Made by a program: the position numbers and the translations under genes. A DNA stretch of 64,000 bases from Achromobacter sp. B7 (GTDB lineage: Bacteria; Pseudomonadota; Gammaproteobacteria; Burkholderiales; Burkholderiaceae_B): NCBI RefSeq assembly GCF_003600685.1, contig NZ_CP032084.1:1798001-1862000 (forward strand), in the 5' to 3' direction. Every line of letters starts with the position of its first letter. The first letter of the stretch is position 1. The notes under the pieces are model-generated. The model was not told the DNA's origin. It made no database searches and was given only the letters and a program-made list of their open reading frames with translations. Shown in pieces: positions 1 to 8,651 of this stretch.

Positions 1-1340
1 CGCTGGACTATCACTTCGAGCCCGGTTCCCCGCGCGACGGCGTGACCCTGTCGGTGCCCTTGTTTGCGTTGAACCAGATCGACCCGGCGCGCTGCGAATG
101 GCTCGTGCCCGGCATGCTCAAGGAAAAGGTCCACCTGCTGTTGAAGTCGTTGCCGCAAAAGCTGCGTCGCCATTGCGTGCCGTTGCCTGACTACGCGGCC
201 GGCTTTTACGACCGCTGGTTTGAACGCCAGGCCGATCCGCAGCAAGGCTTGGTGGAGGCCATCATTGCCGACATGTGGGACCAGGTGCAGGTGCGTCCGG
301 CCGTGGGCGACTTCAAGCTGGAAACCTTGCCCGCGCACTTGTTCATGAACTTCCGCGTGGTGGACGAACACGGTCGCATGCTGGCGGCCGGGCGCAACCT
401 GGCGCAGTTGCGGGCTGAATTCGGCAAGCAGGCGCAGGCCACGTTCCAGCAACTGGCCGCCAGCGATACGCAGGTGGCCCAGGCGCTGGCGCACGAAAAC
501 CTGACGACGTGGTCGTTCGGCCCCTTGCCGGAAATCATGGAGATCAAGCGGCGTGGCCAGTCGGTGATCGGCTATCCCGCGCTGGTGGATCGCGGCACGC
601 ATTGCGACCTGGACGTTTTCGACGACCCTGACGAGGCGCGCAAGCATCACCGCGCCGGCCTGCTGCGGCTGTTCCGTCTGGGCCTGCGCGAGCAGGTCAA
701 GTTCCTGGAAAAGAACCTGGCCGACCTGACCAAGATCAGCATGCTGTACATGACGCTGGGCACGCAGGAAGAATTGCGCGACCAGATCATCGACTGCGCG
801 CTGGGCCAGGCCTGCCTGGCCGAACCCTGGCCGGTGAACGAGCAGCAGTTCGATGCACGCCGCGCGGAAGGCAAGGGCAGGCTGGGGCTGTTGGCCCAGG
901 AGGTTGCGCGGCTGGCCGGCGCGGTGCTGACCGAGTACGCCGCCGTGCAGCGCAAGCTGCCGCAAGCCAAGCCGCACGCGTCCGCCTACGCCGACCTGCA
1001 ACAGCAATTAAGCGCGCTGATGCCCAAGTGGTTCATCCGCGACACGCCTTATGCCCAGTTGTCGCACTACCCGCGTTACCTGAAGGCCGCCGTGGCGCGT
1101 ATCGACAAGCTGCGTGCCGACCCGGCGCGCGACGCCAAGCTGGTGGCCGAAATGGCGCCGCTGCTGACGCAATATCAGCGGGCACGGTCGGCGCTGAAGG
1201 GGGCGCCGGACCCGCGCCTGGACGAGTTCCGGTGGTTGCTTGAGGAATTGCGGGTGGCGTTGTTTGCCCAAGAGCTGCGCACGCCGATGCCGGTTTCGGT
1301 AAAGCGGCTGATGAAAAGCTGGGAATCGCTCAAGCGCTGA
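1..1340 (+). CDS. hrpA: ATP-dependent RNA helicase HrpA, C-terminal part (5' end outside window)
   Basis: This is the 3' end of a gene open from the left edge (frame from base 3) to the stop at 1338-1340. The roughly 445 visible residues match the C-terminal DUF3418 region of HrpA, a DEAH-box RNA helicase. The opening residues LDYHFEPGSPRDGVT and the later NQIDPARCEWLVPG and KSLPQKLRRHCVPLP are typical of that region. The helicase core would lie outside the window, so no catalytic motif can be checked. In E. coli HrpA acts on mRNA and stalled ribosomes. An internal ATG at 42 is not the true start because the frame continues upstream with clear family sequence. Convergent with lpxO. The family call is firm. 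Confidence 0.9.
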   Translation, partial: LDYHFEPGSPRDGVTLSVPLFALNQIDPARCEWLVPGMLKEKVHLLLKSLPQKLRRHCVPLPDYAAGFYDRWFERQADPQQGLVEAIIADMWDQVQVRPAVGDFKLETLPAHLFMNFRVVDEHGRMLAAGRNLAQLRAEFGKQAQATFQQLAASDTQVAQALAHENLTTWSFGPLPEIMEIKRRGQSVIGYPALVDRGTHCDLDVFDDPDEARKHHRAGLLRLFRLGLREQVKFLEKNLADLTKISMLYMTLGTQEELRDQIIDCALGQACLAEPWPVNEQQFDARRAEGKGRLGLLAQEVARLAGAVLTEYAAVQRKLPQAKPHASAYADLQQQLSALMPKWFIRDTPYAQLSHYPRYLKAAVARIDKLRADPARDAKLVAEMAPLLTQYQRARSALKGAPDPRLDEFRWLLEELRVALFAQELRTPMPVSVKRLMKSWESLKR

Positions 1341-1366
1341 GGCTGGCTTGAGGGGGGCTTGAGAGG

Positions 1367-1390
1367 GGCGGGTGGCGCGGGCCACCCGCC
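1367..1390. terminator. Hairpin between convergent hrpA and lpxO
   Basis: A perfect 10-bp GC-rich stem (GGCGGGTGGC / GCCACCCGCC) with a 4-base loop lies in the 64-bp gap between two convergent genes. There is no T tract on either side, so it is a terminator candidate by position and stability rather than a classic intrinsic terminator. Confidence 0.45.
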
Positions 1391-1404
1391 GATAGCGTCT
1401 GGCC

Positions 1405-2304
1405 TTACAGGGCGATAAAGCCCACGATCACCAGCGCAATCAAGCCGTACTTGGTGGCCTTGTAGACCGTGCGGTTCCAGTTCTTGAACGCCTTGCGCTT
1501 TTGGTCGATGACCCAGTGCGCATGCGTCAGCCGGTTGATGGCGCCGGTTTGGTCGCCGCCGTCGTTGGGCGAGCTGGCCGCCGACATCACCACGCGCCCG
1601 AACCAGCGGTTGAATGCTTCGGCCCAGCGCCATTTCAGCGGCCGTTCGACGTCGCAGAACAGAATGATGCGGTTTTGTTCCGAGTGGTTGTAGGCTTCGT
1701 GCACGTAGGTTTCGTCGAACACGACGCTTTCGCCGTCGCGCCAGCTATAGGATTCGCCGTCGACGATGATGTGGCAGCGGTCATCGTTCGGGGTGACCAG
1801 ACCCAGGTGATAGCGCAGCGAGCCGGCGAACGGATCGCGATGCGGGTTCAACTGGCCGCCCGGGGGCAGCTCGGCGAACATGGCGGCCTTGACCTTGGGC
1901 AGCGTTTTCAGGATGGCAACGGTTTTGGGGCAGAGCTCTTCGGCGGACGGGTGGCGGGCGTCATACCACTTCAGGTAGAACCGCTTCCAGCCGTATTTGA
2001 AGAAAGAATTGAAGCCGATGTCGTTATGGGCGTCCGCGGCCCGGATGCGCTGCATTTCCGCCATTTGCACGGCTTCGTCGCGTATCGTCTCCCAGTTGTC
2101 GTCCAGCACCTTCAGCTCGGCAATTTCGCTGGTCGTCAGGTACGGGGTGGGAGGCACGCGCGAGGCCAGCACCATGAAGGCATTGACGGGGGCGAGCAGC
2201 ACCGAGTGGTCCAGCAGTTGCCGGCCCAGCGGCAGTTTGACTCGGCCTCGGAAGTGGGCGAACAGGATGGCGGCGAGCCAGATCCCGGGGATTAACCATT
2301 TCAT
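1405..2304 (-). CDS. lpxO: LpxO-type Fe(II)/2-oxoglutarate dioxygenase (lipid A fatty-acid 2-hydroxylase)
   Basis: A 299-residue protein of the aspartyl/asparaginyl beta-hydroxylase fold. LpxO enzymes hydroxylate the C2 of secondary acyl chains on lipid A, facing the cytoplasm. The iron site is visible as NPHRDPF (His155, Asp157) and TYVHEAYN (His202). The Arg in QNRIILF (about 212) probably binds 2-oxoglutarate. Hydrophobic segments at residues 3-17 and at the extreme C-terminus anchor it to the membrane, as in LpxO. The start at 2304 sits in a 161-bp gap divergent from dnaE. The dioxygenase family is clear; lipid A as substrate is inferred from similarity and from nearby LPS genes. Confidence 0.85.
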   Translation of the reverse strand: MKWLIPGIWLAAILFAHFRGRVKLPLGRQLLDHSVLLAPVNAFMVLASRVPPTPYLTTSEIAELKVLDDNWETIRDEAVQMAEMQRIRAADAHNDIGFNSFFKYGWKRFYLKWYDARHPSAEELCPKTVAILKTLPKVKAAMFAELPPGGQLNPHRDPFAGSLRYHLGLVTPNDDRCHIIVDGESYSWRDGESVVFDETYVHEAYNHSEQNRIILFCDVERPLKWRWAEAFNRWFGRVVMSAASSPNDGGDQTGAINRLTHAHWVIDQKRKAFKNWNRTVYKATKYGLIALVIVGFIAL

Positions 2305-2452
2305 ACTTGAACGTCGTCCTGCGGCAGATAGGTCAGATCGACCTCGTATTGTTACACAAGCTTCCTGAGGTTCGCCTGACGGGTCCCTTCAGTTTCCATG
2401 CGGCGCCACGCTCAAAATTCCGGACGCAAGGGCTTGGACCGTGATCCCTGGG

Positions 2453-2458
2453 TACAAT
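2453..2458 (+). promoter_or_regulatory. Probable -10 element (TACAAT) for dnaE
   Basis: TACAAT ends 7 bases before the dnaE ATG, so transcription would begin at or next to the start codon. No well-spaced -35 box is evident (TTGGAC at 2434 is only 13 bp away). Suggestive only. Confidence 0.35.
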
Positions 2459-2465
2459 TCCCGCT

Positions 2466-5400
2466 ATGTCCGAAGCCGTAACAAACCCGACCCCTTTTGT
2501 GCACCTGCGCGTCCACTCCGAGTTCTCGGTGGTGGACGGTATTGTTCGCATCCCCGACCTGATCAAGCGCGTGGCCAAGCTGGGCCAGCCCGCCGTGGCG
2601 CTGACCGATCTGTCCAACCTTTTTGGCCTGATCAAGTTCTATAAAGGCGCGCGCGGCGCGGGGGTCAAACCCATCGCCGGCTGTGACGTCTGGTTAAGCA
2701 ACGACGATGACCCGGGCAAGCCATTCCGGCTGTTGTTGCTGGTGCGCAACCATCAGGGTTACCTGAATCTTTGCGAGCTGCTGTCCAAGGCGTTTCTGAC
2801 GAACCAGGGCAAGGGGCGTGCCGAAATCCGCCGCGAATGGCTGCAAGGCCAGCAGGGCCTGATCGCGCTGTCGGGCGGCCGCATGGGCGACGTGGGCCAG
2901 GCGCTGGACGCCGGCAACGCCGTGTCGGCGCTGGCGCTGGCGCGCCAGTGGGCGCACCTGTTTCCGGGCAGCTACTACATTGAATTGCAGCGCGCGGGCA
3001 TGGACGGCGACGAAGCCTACACGCAGGCCGCCATGCGCCTGGCGGGCGAAGCCGGGCTGCCCGTGGTGGCCACCCACCCGGTGCAATTCCTGGACGAATA
3101 TGAATTCCAGGCGCACGAGGCCCGCGTCTGCATCGCCGAAGGCGAAATCCTGGCCAACCCGCGCCGCGTGCGCCGGTTCACCAAAGAGCAATATTTGCTC
3201 AGTTCGGAAGAAATGGCGCGGCGCTTTGCCGACGTGCCCTCGGCGCTGGCCAACACGGTTGAAATCGCCAAGCGCTGCAACCTGAGCCTGGTGCTGGGCA
3301 AGCCGCGCCTGCCCAACTTCCCCACGCCCGACGGCGTGACGCTGGACGACTACCTGGTTCAGTTGTCGGAAGAGGGCCTGGAAAAGCGCATGGCGTTCCT
3401 GTTTCCCGACGAAGCCGAACGCGAAGCCAAGCGCGAGCAGTACTACGAGCGCCTGCGCTGGGAATGCAAGACCATCATCCAGATGGGGTTTCCGGGCTAC
3501 TTCCTGATCGTTCAAGACTTCATCAACTGGGGCAAGAACAACGGCGTGCCCGTCGGACCCGGCCGGGGCTCGGGCGCGGGTTCGTTGGTGGCCTACGCGC
3601 TGGGCATCACCGACCTGGACCCCATCCGCTATGACTTGCTGTTCGAGCGCTTCCTGAATCCCGAGCGGGTCTCCATGCCCGACTTCGATATCGACTTCTG
3701 CCAGGACAACCGCGAACGCGTCATTGACTACGTCAAGGAAAAATACGGCCGCGCCGCCGTCAGCCAGATCGCCACGTTCGGTACGCTGGGCGCCAAGGCC
3801 GTGGTGCGCGACGCCGGCCGCGTGCTGGACATGCCCTATATGTTCTGCGACGGGCTGTCCAAACTGATCCCGTTCAACCCGATGGATCCGTGGTCCCTGG
3901 AACGCACCCTGAAGGACGAACCGGCCTTCAAGGACCGCTACGAACAGGAAGAGGAAGTGCGCGCGCTGGTCGATCTGGCCAAGCCGCTGGAAGGCCTGAC
4001 CCGCAACATCGGCATGCACGCGGGCGGCGTGTTGATCGCGCCGGGCAAGCTCACGGATTTCTGCCCGCTGTATTGCCAGCCGGGGCAGGAAAACAGCGCC
4101 GTCTCGCAGTTCGACAAAGACGACGTCGAAGCCGCCGGCCTGGTCAAGTTCGACTTTCTGGGCCTGCGCAACCTGACCATCCTGGATTGGGCCGTGCGCT
4201 ACGTGCGCCAGTTCAACGAGGACAAGCGCGACTTCGACGTCATGGCGCTGGAACTGGACGACCCGGCCGCCTACAAGATCCTGTGCGACGCCAACACCAC
4301 CGCCGTGTTCCAGCTGGAATCGCGCGGCATGAAAGAGCTGCTGAAGAAGCTGCGGCCGAACACGTTCGAAGACATTATCGCCATGCTGGCCCTGTATCGT
4401 CCGGGGCCGCTGGAATCGGGCATGGTGGACGACTTCGTCAACCGCAAGCACGGCCGTGCCGCGGTGGACTACTTCCACAACGATCTGGAAGGCACGCTGA
4501 AAAGCACCTACGGGGTCATCGTCTACCAAGAACAGGTGATGCTGATCTCGCAGATCATCGGCGGCTATTCGCTAGGCGGCGCCGACCTGCTGCGCCGCGC
4601 CATGGGCAAGAAAAAGCCCGAGGAAATGGCCAAGCACCGCGAATTGTTCGAGCAAGGCGCCAAGGAAAAGGGCCACGACCCGGACCTGGCCGTCAAGCTG
4701 TTCGACCTGATGGAAAAGTTTGCGGGATACGGCTTTAACAAGTCGCACTCGGCAGCCTATGCACTGATCTCGTACCAGACCGCGTGGCTCAAGGCTTATC
4801 ACCCGACGGAGTTTTTGGCCGCCACCATGTCGTCCGATATGGACGACACGGACAAGGTCCAGATTTTCTGTCGCGACGCCCAGGACAACGGCGTTGAAGT
4901 GTTGCCGCCCGATGTCAATTTTTCGGGCTACCGCTTCGAACCCGTCAAGGACAAGTACACCGAAAAAGGCAAGCCGCCGCGCACCATGCGCTACGGCCTG
5001 GGCGCCGTCAAGGGCACGGGGCAGGGCGCGGTCGAAGACATCCTGCGCGCGCGCAAGGAAGGCGGCCCGTTCCTGAACCTGTTCGATTTCTGCCGCCGTG
5101 TGGGCAAGCAGGCCGTCAACCGCCGCACTATCGAAGCGCTGATCAAGGCCGGCGCGTTCGACACCATCGAACCGAACCGCGCGGCGATGCTGGCCTCGGT
5201 GCCTACGGCGATGGAAGCGGCCGAACAGGCCGCCCGCAGCGCCAACCAGGCATCGCTGTTCGGCGACGACAGCAGCGACGTGGTCGCGGGCGAACTGGCC
5301 AAGGTCGCGCCGTGGGACCTGCACAAGAAGCTGACGGAAGAAAAATCCGCGCTGGGCTACTACTACAGCGGCCACCTGTTTGACGCCTGGCGCGACGAAG

Positions 5401-5957
5401 TGCGCCGCATCGTGCCGATGCAGCTGGCGCGGGTGGAGCCGCAGCGCGACCTGCAATGGATGTGCGGCGTGCTGGCCAGCGTGCGGGTCATGATGACGCG
5501 GCGAGGCAAGATGGTGTTTGCCGTGCTGGATGACGGCACCGCGCAGGTCGAGATCTCGGTGTTCAACGAGCTCTACGAAAAGCATCGCAACCGCTTGCGC
5601 GAAGACCAGCTGGTCATCGTGCAAGGCAAGGTCAGCAACGACGATTACTCAGGCGGCATGCGCATCGTTGCCGAACAACTGTACGACTTGCAACTGGCCC
5701 GCGAAGCACGCGCCAAATCGCTGCGGGTCAAGCTGAACGGCACGGCGGACGCGGCGCGTTTGCGCCAGATGCTGAACCCGTTCCGCGCCGAACCGGAAAA
5801 CGGTATCCCGGGCGTGCCCGTCGATATCGTCTATACCAAGAACAATTTTCTATGCACAGTGCGGCTGGGCGAAGAATGGCGCGTCCGCATGGCCGACACG
5901 CTACTTGAAAACCTGAACGCCTGGACCAAACCCGATGGAGTTGAGGTGACCTATTGA
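2466..5957 (+). CDS. dnaE: DNA polymerase III alpha subunit
   Basis: A 1163-residue C-family replicative polymerase subunit, the normal length. Domains in order: N-terminal PHP domain (HLRVHSEFSVVDG near residue 14), palm/fingers with catalytic aspartates in PDFDIDFCQDN (Asp406 and Asp408), a helix-hairpin-helix region (about 860-900, RRTIEALIKAGAFD), and a C-terminal OB fold (MCGVLASVRVMMTRRGK near 1000). It catalyses chromosome synthesis within the Pol III core. The ATG at 2466 has no strong ribosome-binding site but a -10-like TACAAT 7 nt upstream. Its stop TGA overlaps the ATG of the following glycosyltransferase (TGATG), so the polymerase and surface-glycan genes are probably co-transcribed. 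Confidence 0.98.
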   Translation: MSEAVTNPTPFVHLRVHSEFSVVDGIVRIPDLIKRVAKLGQPAVALTDLSNLFGLIKFYKGARGAGVKPIAGCDVWLSNDDDPGKPFRLLLLVRNHQGYLNLCELLSKAFLTNQGKGRAEIRREWLQGQQGLIALSGGRMGDVGQALDAGNAVSALALARQWAHLFPGSYYIELQRAGMDGDEAYTQAAMRLAGEAGLPVVATHPVQFLDEYEFQAHEARVCIAEGEILANPRRVRRFTKEQYLLSSEEMARRFADVPSALANTVEIAKRCNLSLVLGKPRLPNFPTPDGVTLDDYLVQLSEEGLEKRMAFLFPDEAEREAKREQYYERLRWECKTIIQMGFPGYFLIVQDFINWGKNNGVPVGPGRGSGAGSLVAYALGITDLDPIRYDLLFERFLNPERVSMPDFDIDFCQDNRERVIDYVKEKYGRAAVSQIATFGTLGAKAVVRDAGRVLDMPYMFCDGLSKLIPFNPMDPWSLERTLKDEPAFKDRYEQEEEVRALVDLAKPLEGLTRNIGMHAGGVLIAPGKLTDFCPLYCQPGQENSAVSQFDKDDVEAAGLVKFDFLGLRNLTILDWAVRYVRQFNEDKRDFDVMALELDDPAAYKILCDANTTAVFQLESRGMKELLKKLRPNTFEDIIAMLALYRPGPLESGMVDDFVNRKHGRAAVDYFHNDLEGTLKSTYGVIVYQEQVMLISQIIGGYSLGGADLLRRAMGKKKPEEMAKHRELFEQGAKEKGHDPDLAVKLFDLMEKFAGYGFNKSHSAAYALISYQTAWLKAYHPTEFLAATMSSDMDDTDKVQIFCRDAQDNGVEVLPPDVNFSGYRFEPVKDKYTEKGKPPRTMRYGLGAVKGTGQGAVEDILRARKEGGPFLNLFDFCRRVGKQAVNRRTIEALIKAGAFDTIEPNRAAMLASVPTAMEAAEQAARSANQASLFGDDSSDVVAGELAKVAPWDLHKKLTEEKSALGYYYSGHLFDAWRDEVRRIVPMQLARVEPQRDLQWMCGVLASVRVMMTRRGKMVFAVLDDGTAQVEISVFNELYEKHRNRLREDQLVIVQGKVSNDDYSGGMRIVAEQLYDLQLAREARAKSLRVKLNGTADAARLRQMLNPFRAEPENGIPGVPVDIVYTKNNFLCTVRLGEEWRVRMADTLLENLNAWTKPDGVEVTY

Positions 5958-7057
5958 TGCGAAGCCTGCGTATCGTGCATTCGGAAGCGGCTACCAGTTT
6001 CGGTGGCCAGGAAGGGCGAATCTTCAAGGAAATGACGGCCATGCGCGCGCGTGGTCACCATGTTGAAGCCATCGTCCAATCGCGGGCAATGCTGGTCGAA
6101 CGTCTGACGGATGCCGGTTTTACCGTGCATAAAGTCGATATGGACGGGCCGGTGAATTACTTCAAGGGCGTGGCGGCCGTGCGCCGTATCCTGCGCGAGG
6201 GGCGGTTCGACGTGCTCAATACGCACAGCCGGCGCGATACCGTCATTGCGGCAATGGCCGGCCGGCTGGTCGGTACGCCGCTGATCGTGCGCACGCGGCA
6301 CCTGTCGAACAAGGTCGGTTCGATGTGGTCCTACACGTGGCTGCCGCATCGCGTGACGACCGTGAGCGACCACGTGCGCAAGTACCTGATCCAGCGCGGC
6401 GTGCCCGCCAACAAGATCGCCACCGTCTATTCGCCCATCGTGCTGCCGGCCCCCGTCGAACGGTCCACGTTGCGTGACGAACTGGGCTTGTCCGATGACG
6501 ACGTGATCGTGGGCTGCGTGGCGGTCATGCGCGCCACCAAGGGCCACAAGGACCTCATCGACGCGATGGCGCCGCTGATGCAAAGCCGGCCCAAGCTGCA
6601 CCTGGTGTTTGTGGGGGGCGGCTCGCCGGTGTTTGAGCAAACGCAGGAATACGTCGCCAAGCTGGGCTTGCAACACCGCATCCACCTGATGGGCATGCGG
6701 CGCGACGTGCCCAATCTGCTGGCCGGGTTCGACGTGTTCGCGCTGGCTACGCAGCAAGAGGCCTCGGGCACCGTCTACGTCGAAGCCCAGGCCAGCGGCC
6801 TGCCGGTGGTGGGCACCGATGTAGGCGGCGTATCCGAAATGTTCCGCAATGGCGAAACCGGCATCCTGGTCCCGCCCAAGAACCCGCAAGCCCTGGTCGA
6901 CGCCTTGCAGCGCCTGATCGATGACCCGGCCCTGCGCCGCCAGATGGGCGACGCCGGCCGCAAGATGGTCTGGGAAGAAGCCGTGTTTTCGCCCGTGCGC
7001 CTGGCCGAAACCACCGAAGCCGTCTACCTGAAATGGTTGGCGGAACGCGCCGCATGA
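5957..7057 (+). CDS. Glycosyltransferase family 4 (first of three), LPS core or surface glycan
   Basis: A 366-residue GT-B fold retaining glycosyltransferase. The N-terminal half has a glycine-rich FGGQEGR motif near residue 15. The C-terminal half has the GT4 E-x7-E motif (EASGTVYVE, Glu268/Glu276) and a nucleotide-sugar site (GLPVVGTDVGG). The ATG at 5957 shares its A with the dnaE stop codon; a TTG three bases upstream is less likely. Its stop overlaps the next ATG (ATGA), so translation of the run is coupled. The acceptor and sugar cannot be read from sequence. I recall that Bordetella has a comparable core-oligosaccharide cluster of glycosyltransferases and a deacetylase, which makes an LPS role likely. 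Confidence 0.88.
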   Translation: MRSLRIVHSEAATSFGGQEGRIFKEMTAMRARGHHVEAIVQSRAMLVERLTDAGFTVHKVDMDGPVNYFKGVAAVRRILREGRFDVLNTHSRRDTVIAAMAGRLVGTPLIVRTRHLSNKVGSMWSYTWLPHRVTTVSDHVRKYLIQRGVPANKIATVYSPIVLPAPVERSTLRDELGLSDDDVIVGCVAVMRATKGHKDLIDAMAPLMQSRPKLHLVFVGGGSPVFEQTQEYVAKLGLQHRIHLMGMRRDVPNLLAGFDVFALATQQEASGTVYVEAQASGLPVVGTDVGGVSEMFRNGETGILVPPKNPQALVDALQRLIDDPALRRQMGDAGRKMVWEEAVFSPVRLAETTEAVYLKWLAERAA

Positions 7058-7902
7058 ACGCGCCCAACGTCCCCGTGCTGATGTACCACCATGTCACCCC
7101 CGCGGGCGGCATGATCGCGGCGACGCCCGACGTGTTTGAAGCGCAGGTGTCGCGCCTGGCGCGCGCGGGTTATCAATCGCTGACGGCCGCGCAGTTTGCC
7201 GCCTACCTGGCGGGGCAGCCGGCGCCTGAGCGCTCGGTGCTGATCACCTTCGACGACGGCTATCTGAACAACTGGGTACACGCGCATCCGGTTCTGGCGC
7301 GCCACGGCATGCGCGCCGTGCTGTTCACCATCACGGGTTGGATCGGCGACGGCCCTGTGCGCGCGCACGCCGGTCAGGGCGGCGTGCTGCCGGCCACGCC
7401 CGACCACGACACCTGCAAGCAATGGGTGGCGGCCGGGCGGACGGACGACGCCATGCTGCGCTGGAGCGAAATCGAAGCGATGCAAGCGGCGGGCACGTTC
7501 GAGTTCCATTCGCACACGCATACGCACACGCGCTGGGACAAGGTCTGCGGCAACGATGTGGACGCCAAGCGCGAGCACATCGCCCGCGAGCTGCACGATT
7601 CCCGCCAGACGCTGGTGCAGCGTCTGGGCTCGGTCAGCAGCCACTTGTGCTGGCCGCAAGGCTACTTTGACGCCGACTACGTCGCCGCCGCGCGCCAGGC
7701 GGGTTTTGCGCACCTGTACACCACCGACCCTTTCGGGCAGAACACGCCCGGCGCGGACCCCGAACACATCTATCGCTTCGCCGTGCGCAATCAGGGCGGA
7801 AGCTGGCTAAACCGGCGCATCTGGTTGTCGCGCGACCCTTTTTGGGGCCCGCGTTACCACGCCTGGAAAGCCTGGAAAAAGCGTCTTAGGAATCGCGGAT
7901 GA
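7054..7902 (+). CDS. Polysaccharide deacetylase (NodB-like, CE4), first copy
   Basis: A 282-residue carbohydrate esterase 4 protein. Metal and catalytic motifs are present: TFDDGY at 65-70 (Asp67 base, Asp68 metal) and HSHTH at 152-156 (His152 and His156 metal ligands). A run of alternating His/Thr (HSHTHTHT) follows. Such enzymes remove N-acetyl groups from amino sugars. I see no signal peptide, so it probably acts in the cytoplasm on a nascent glycan. The ATG at 7054 overlaps the upstream stop (ATGA). A start 21 bases upstream exists but lies inside the previous gene. Embedded among glycosyltransferases, so its substrate is probably the glycan they build. Confidence 0.88.
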   Translation: MNAPNVPVLMYHHVTPAGGMIAATPDVFEAQVSRLARAGYQSLTAAQFAAYLAGQPAPERSVLITFDDGYLNNWVHAHPVLARHGMRAVLFTITGWIGDGPVRAHAGQGGVLPATPDHDTCKQWVAAGRTDDAMLRWSEIEAMQAAGTFEFHSHTHTHTRWDKVCGNDVDAKREHIARELHDSRQTLVQRLGSVSSHLCWPQGYFDADYVAAARQAGFAHLYTTDPFGQNTPGADPEHIYRFAVRNQGGSWLNRRIWLSRDPFWGPRYHAWKAWKKRLRNRG

Positions 7903-8651
7903 AGCTATCAGTCATCATCATCACCAAGAACGAAGCGGCCAACATCGCCGCCTGCCTGAAGTCCGTGTCCTTTGCCGACGAATTCATCGTGGTTGACTCG
8001 GGCAGCACCGACGGCACCGTCGAGCTGGCGCAGGCGCTGGGCGCGCGCGTCGAAGTCACGGCTGATTGGCCCGGCTTCGGCCCGCAGAAAAACCGCGCGC
8101 TGGACCTGGCCACGGGTGACTGGGTCTTGTCGATCGACGCCGATGAACGCGTGACGCCCGAACTGGCCCGCGAGATTCAGGACGTGCTGGCCAACCCGCG
8201 CGCCGATGCGTACGAGATTGCCCGTTTGTCCAATTTTTGCGGCAAGGACATTCGACATAGCGGCTGGTGGCCGGATTACGTGCTGCGCCTGTTCAAACGC
8301 GGCACGGCGCGCTTCACCGATGCCGCCGTGCACGAACGGGTGGTGCCGGCCAATGGCCATCCCTTGAAATTGCAGGGCTATTTCAACCACTATCCCTACG
8401 ACAACCTGGACGCGCTGATCAACAAGGTCAATCGCTATTCGTCGGATGCCGCCGCCATGATGTACGCCAAGGGGCGCCGCACGTCGGTGTTCGGCGCGCT
8501 GGGCCACGGCTTCTGGACGTTCGTGCGCATCTACCTGATCCGGCGCGGTTTCCTGGATGGCCGGCACGGCCTGGTGCTGGCGGTGACGGCCGCGGCGGGC
8601 AGCTTCTTTCGCTATTCCAAGCTGATGTTCCTGGCCGAGAAGCAAAAGTGA
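7899..8651 (+). CDS. Glycosyltransferase family 2, WaaE/KdtX-like
   Basis: A 250-residue GT-A glycosyltransferase resembling the WaaE/KdtX group, which adds glucose to the inner core of LPS. The start MKLSVIIITKNEAANI, VVDSGSTDGT at 32-40 and the DXD-type site DADE at 80-83 are visible. The conserved block FKRGTARFTDAAVHERV is typical of the group. The ATG at 7899 overlaps the previous stop (ATGA) and its own stop overlaps the following GTG (GTGA). The C-terminal part has amphipathic or hydrophobic stretches (LGHGFWTFVRIYLIRRGFL) suggesting membrane association. Glucose transfer to heptose is inferred from family resemblance. Confidence 0.88.
   Translation: MKLSVIIITKNEAANIAACLKSVSFADEFIVVDSGSTDGTVELAQALGARVEVTADWPGFGPQKNRALDLATGDWVLSIDADERVTPELAREIQDVLANPRADAYEIARLSNFCGKDIRHSGWWPDYVLRLFKRGTARFTDAAVHERVVPANGHPLKLQGYFNHYPYDNLDALINKVNRYSSDAAAMMYAKGRRTSVFGALGHGFWTFVRIYLIRRGFLDGRHGLVLAVTAAAGSFFRYSKLMFLAEKQK

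Noticed and set aside
2694..4529. 611-codon minus-strand frame opposite dnaE
   Set aside because: Shadow of dnaE with low-complexity composition; dnaE itself is fully intact.
8267..8647. N-terminal extension of the second GT4 glycosyltransferase
   Set aside because: The extra sequence is an alternate frame of the GT2 gene; GTG at 8648 starts the family sequence and overlaps the upstream stop.
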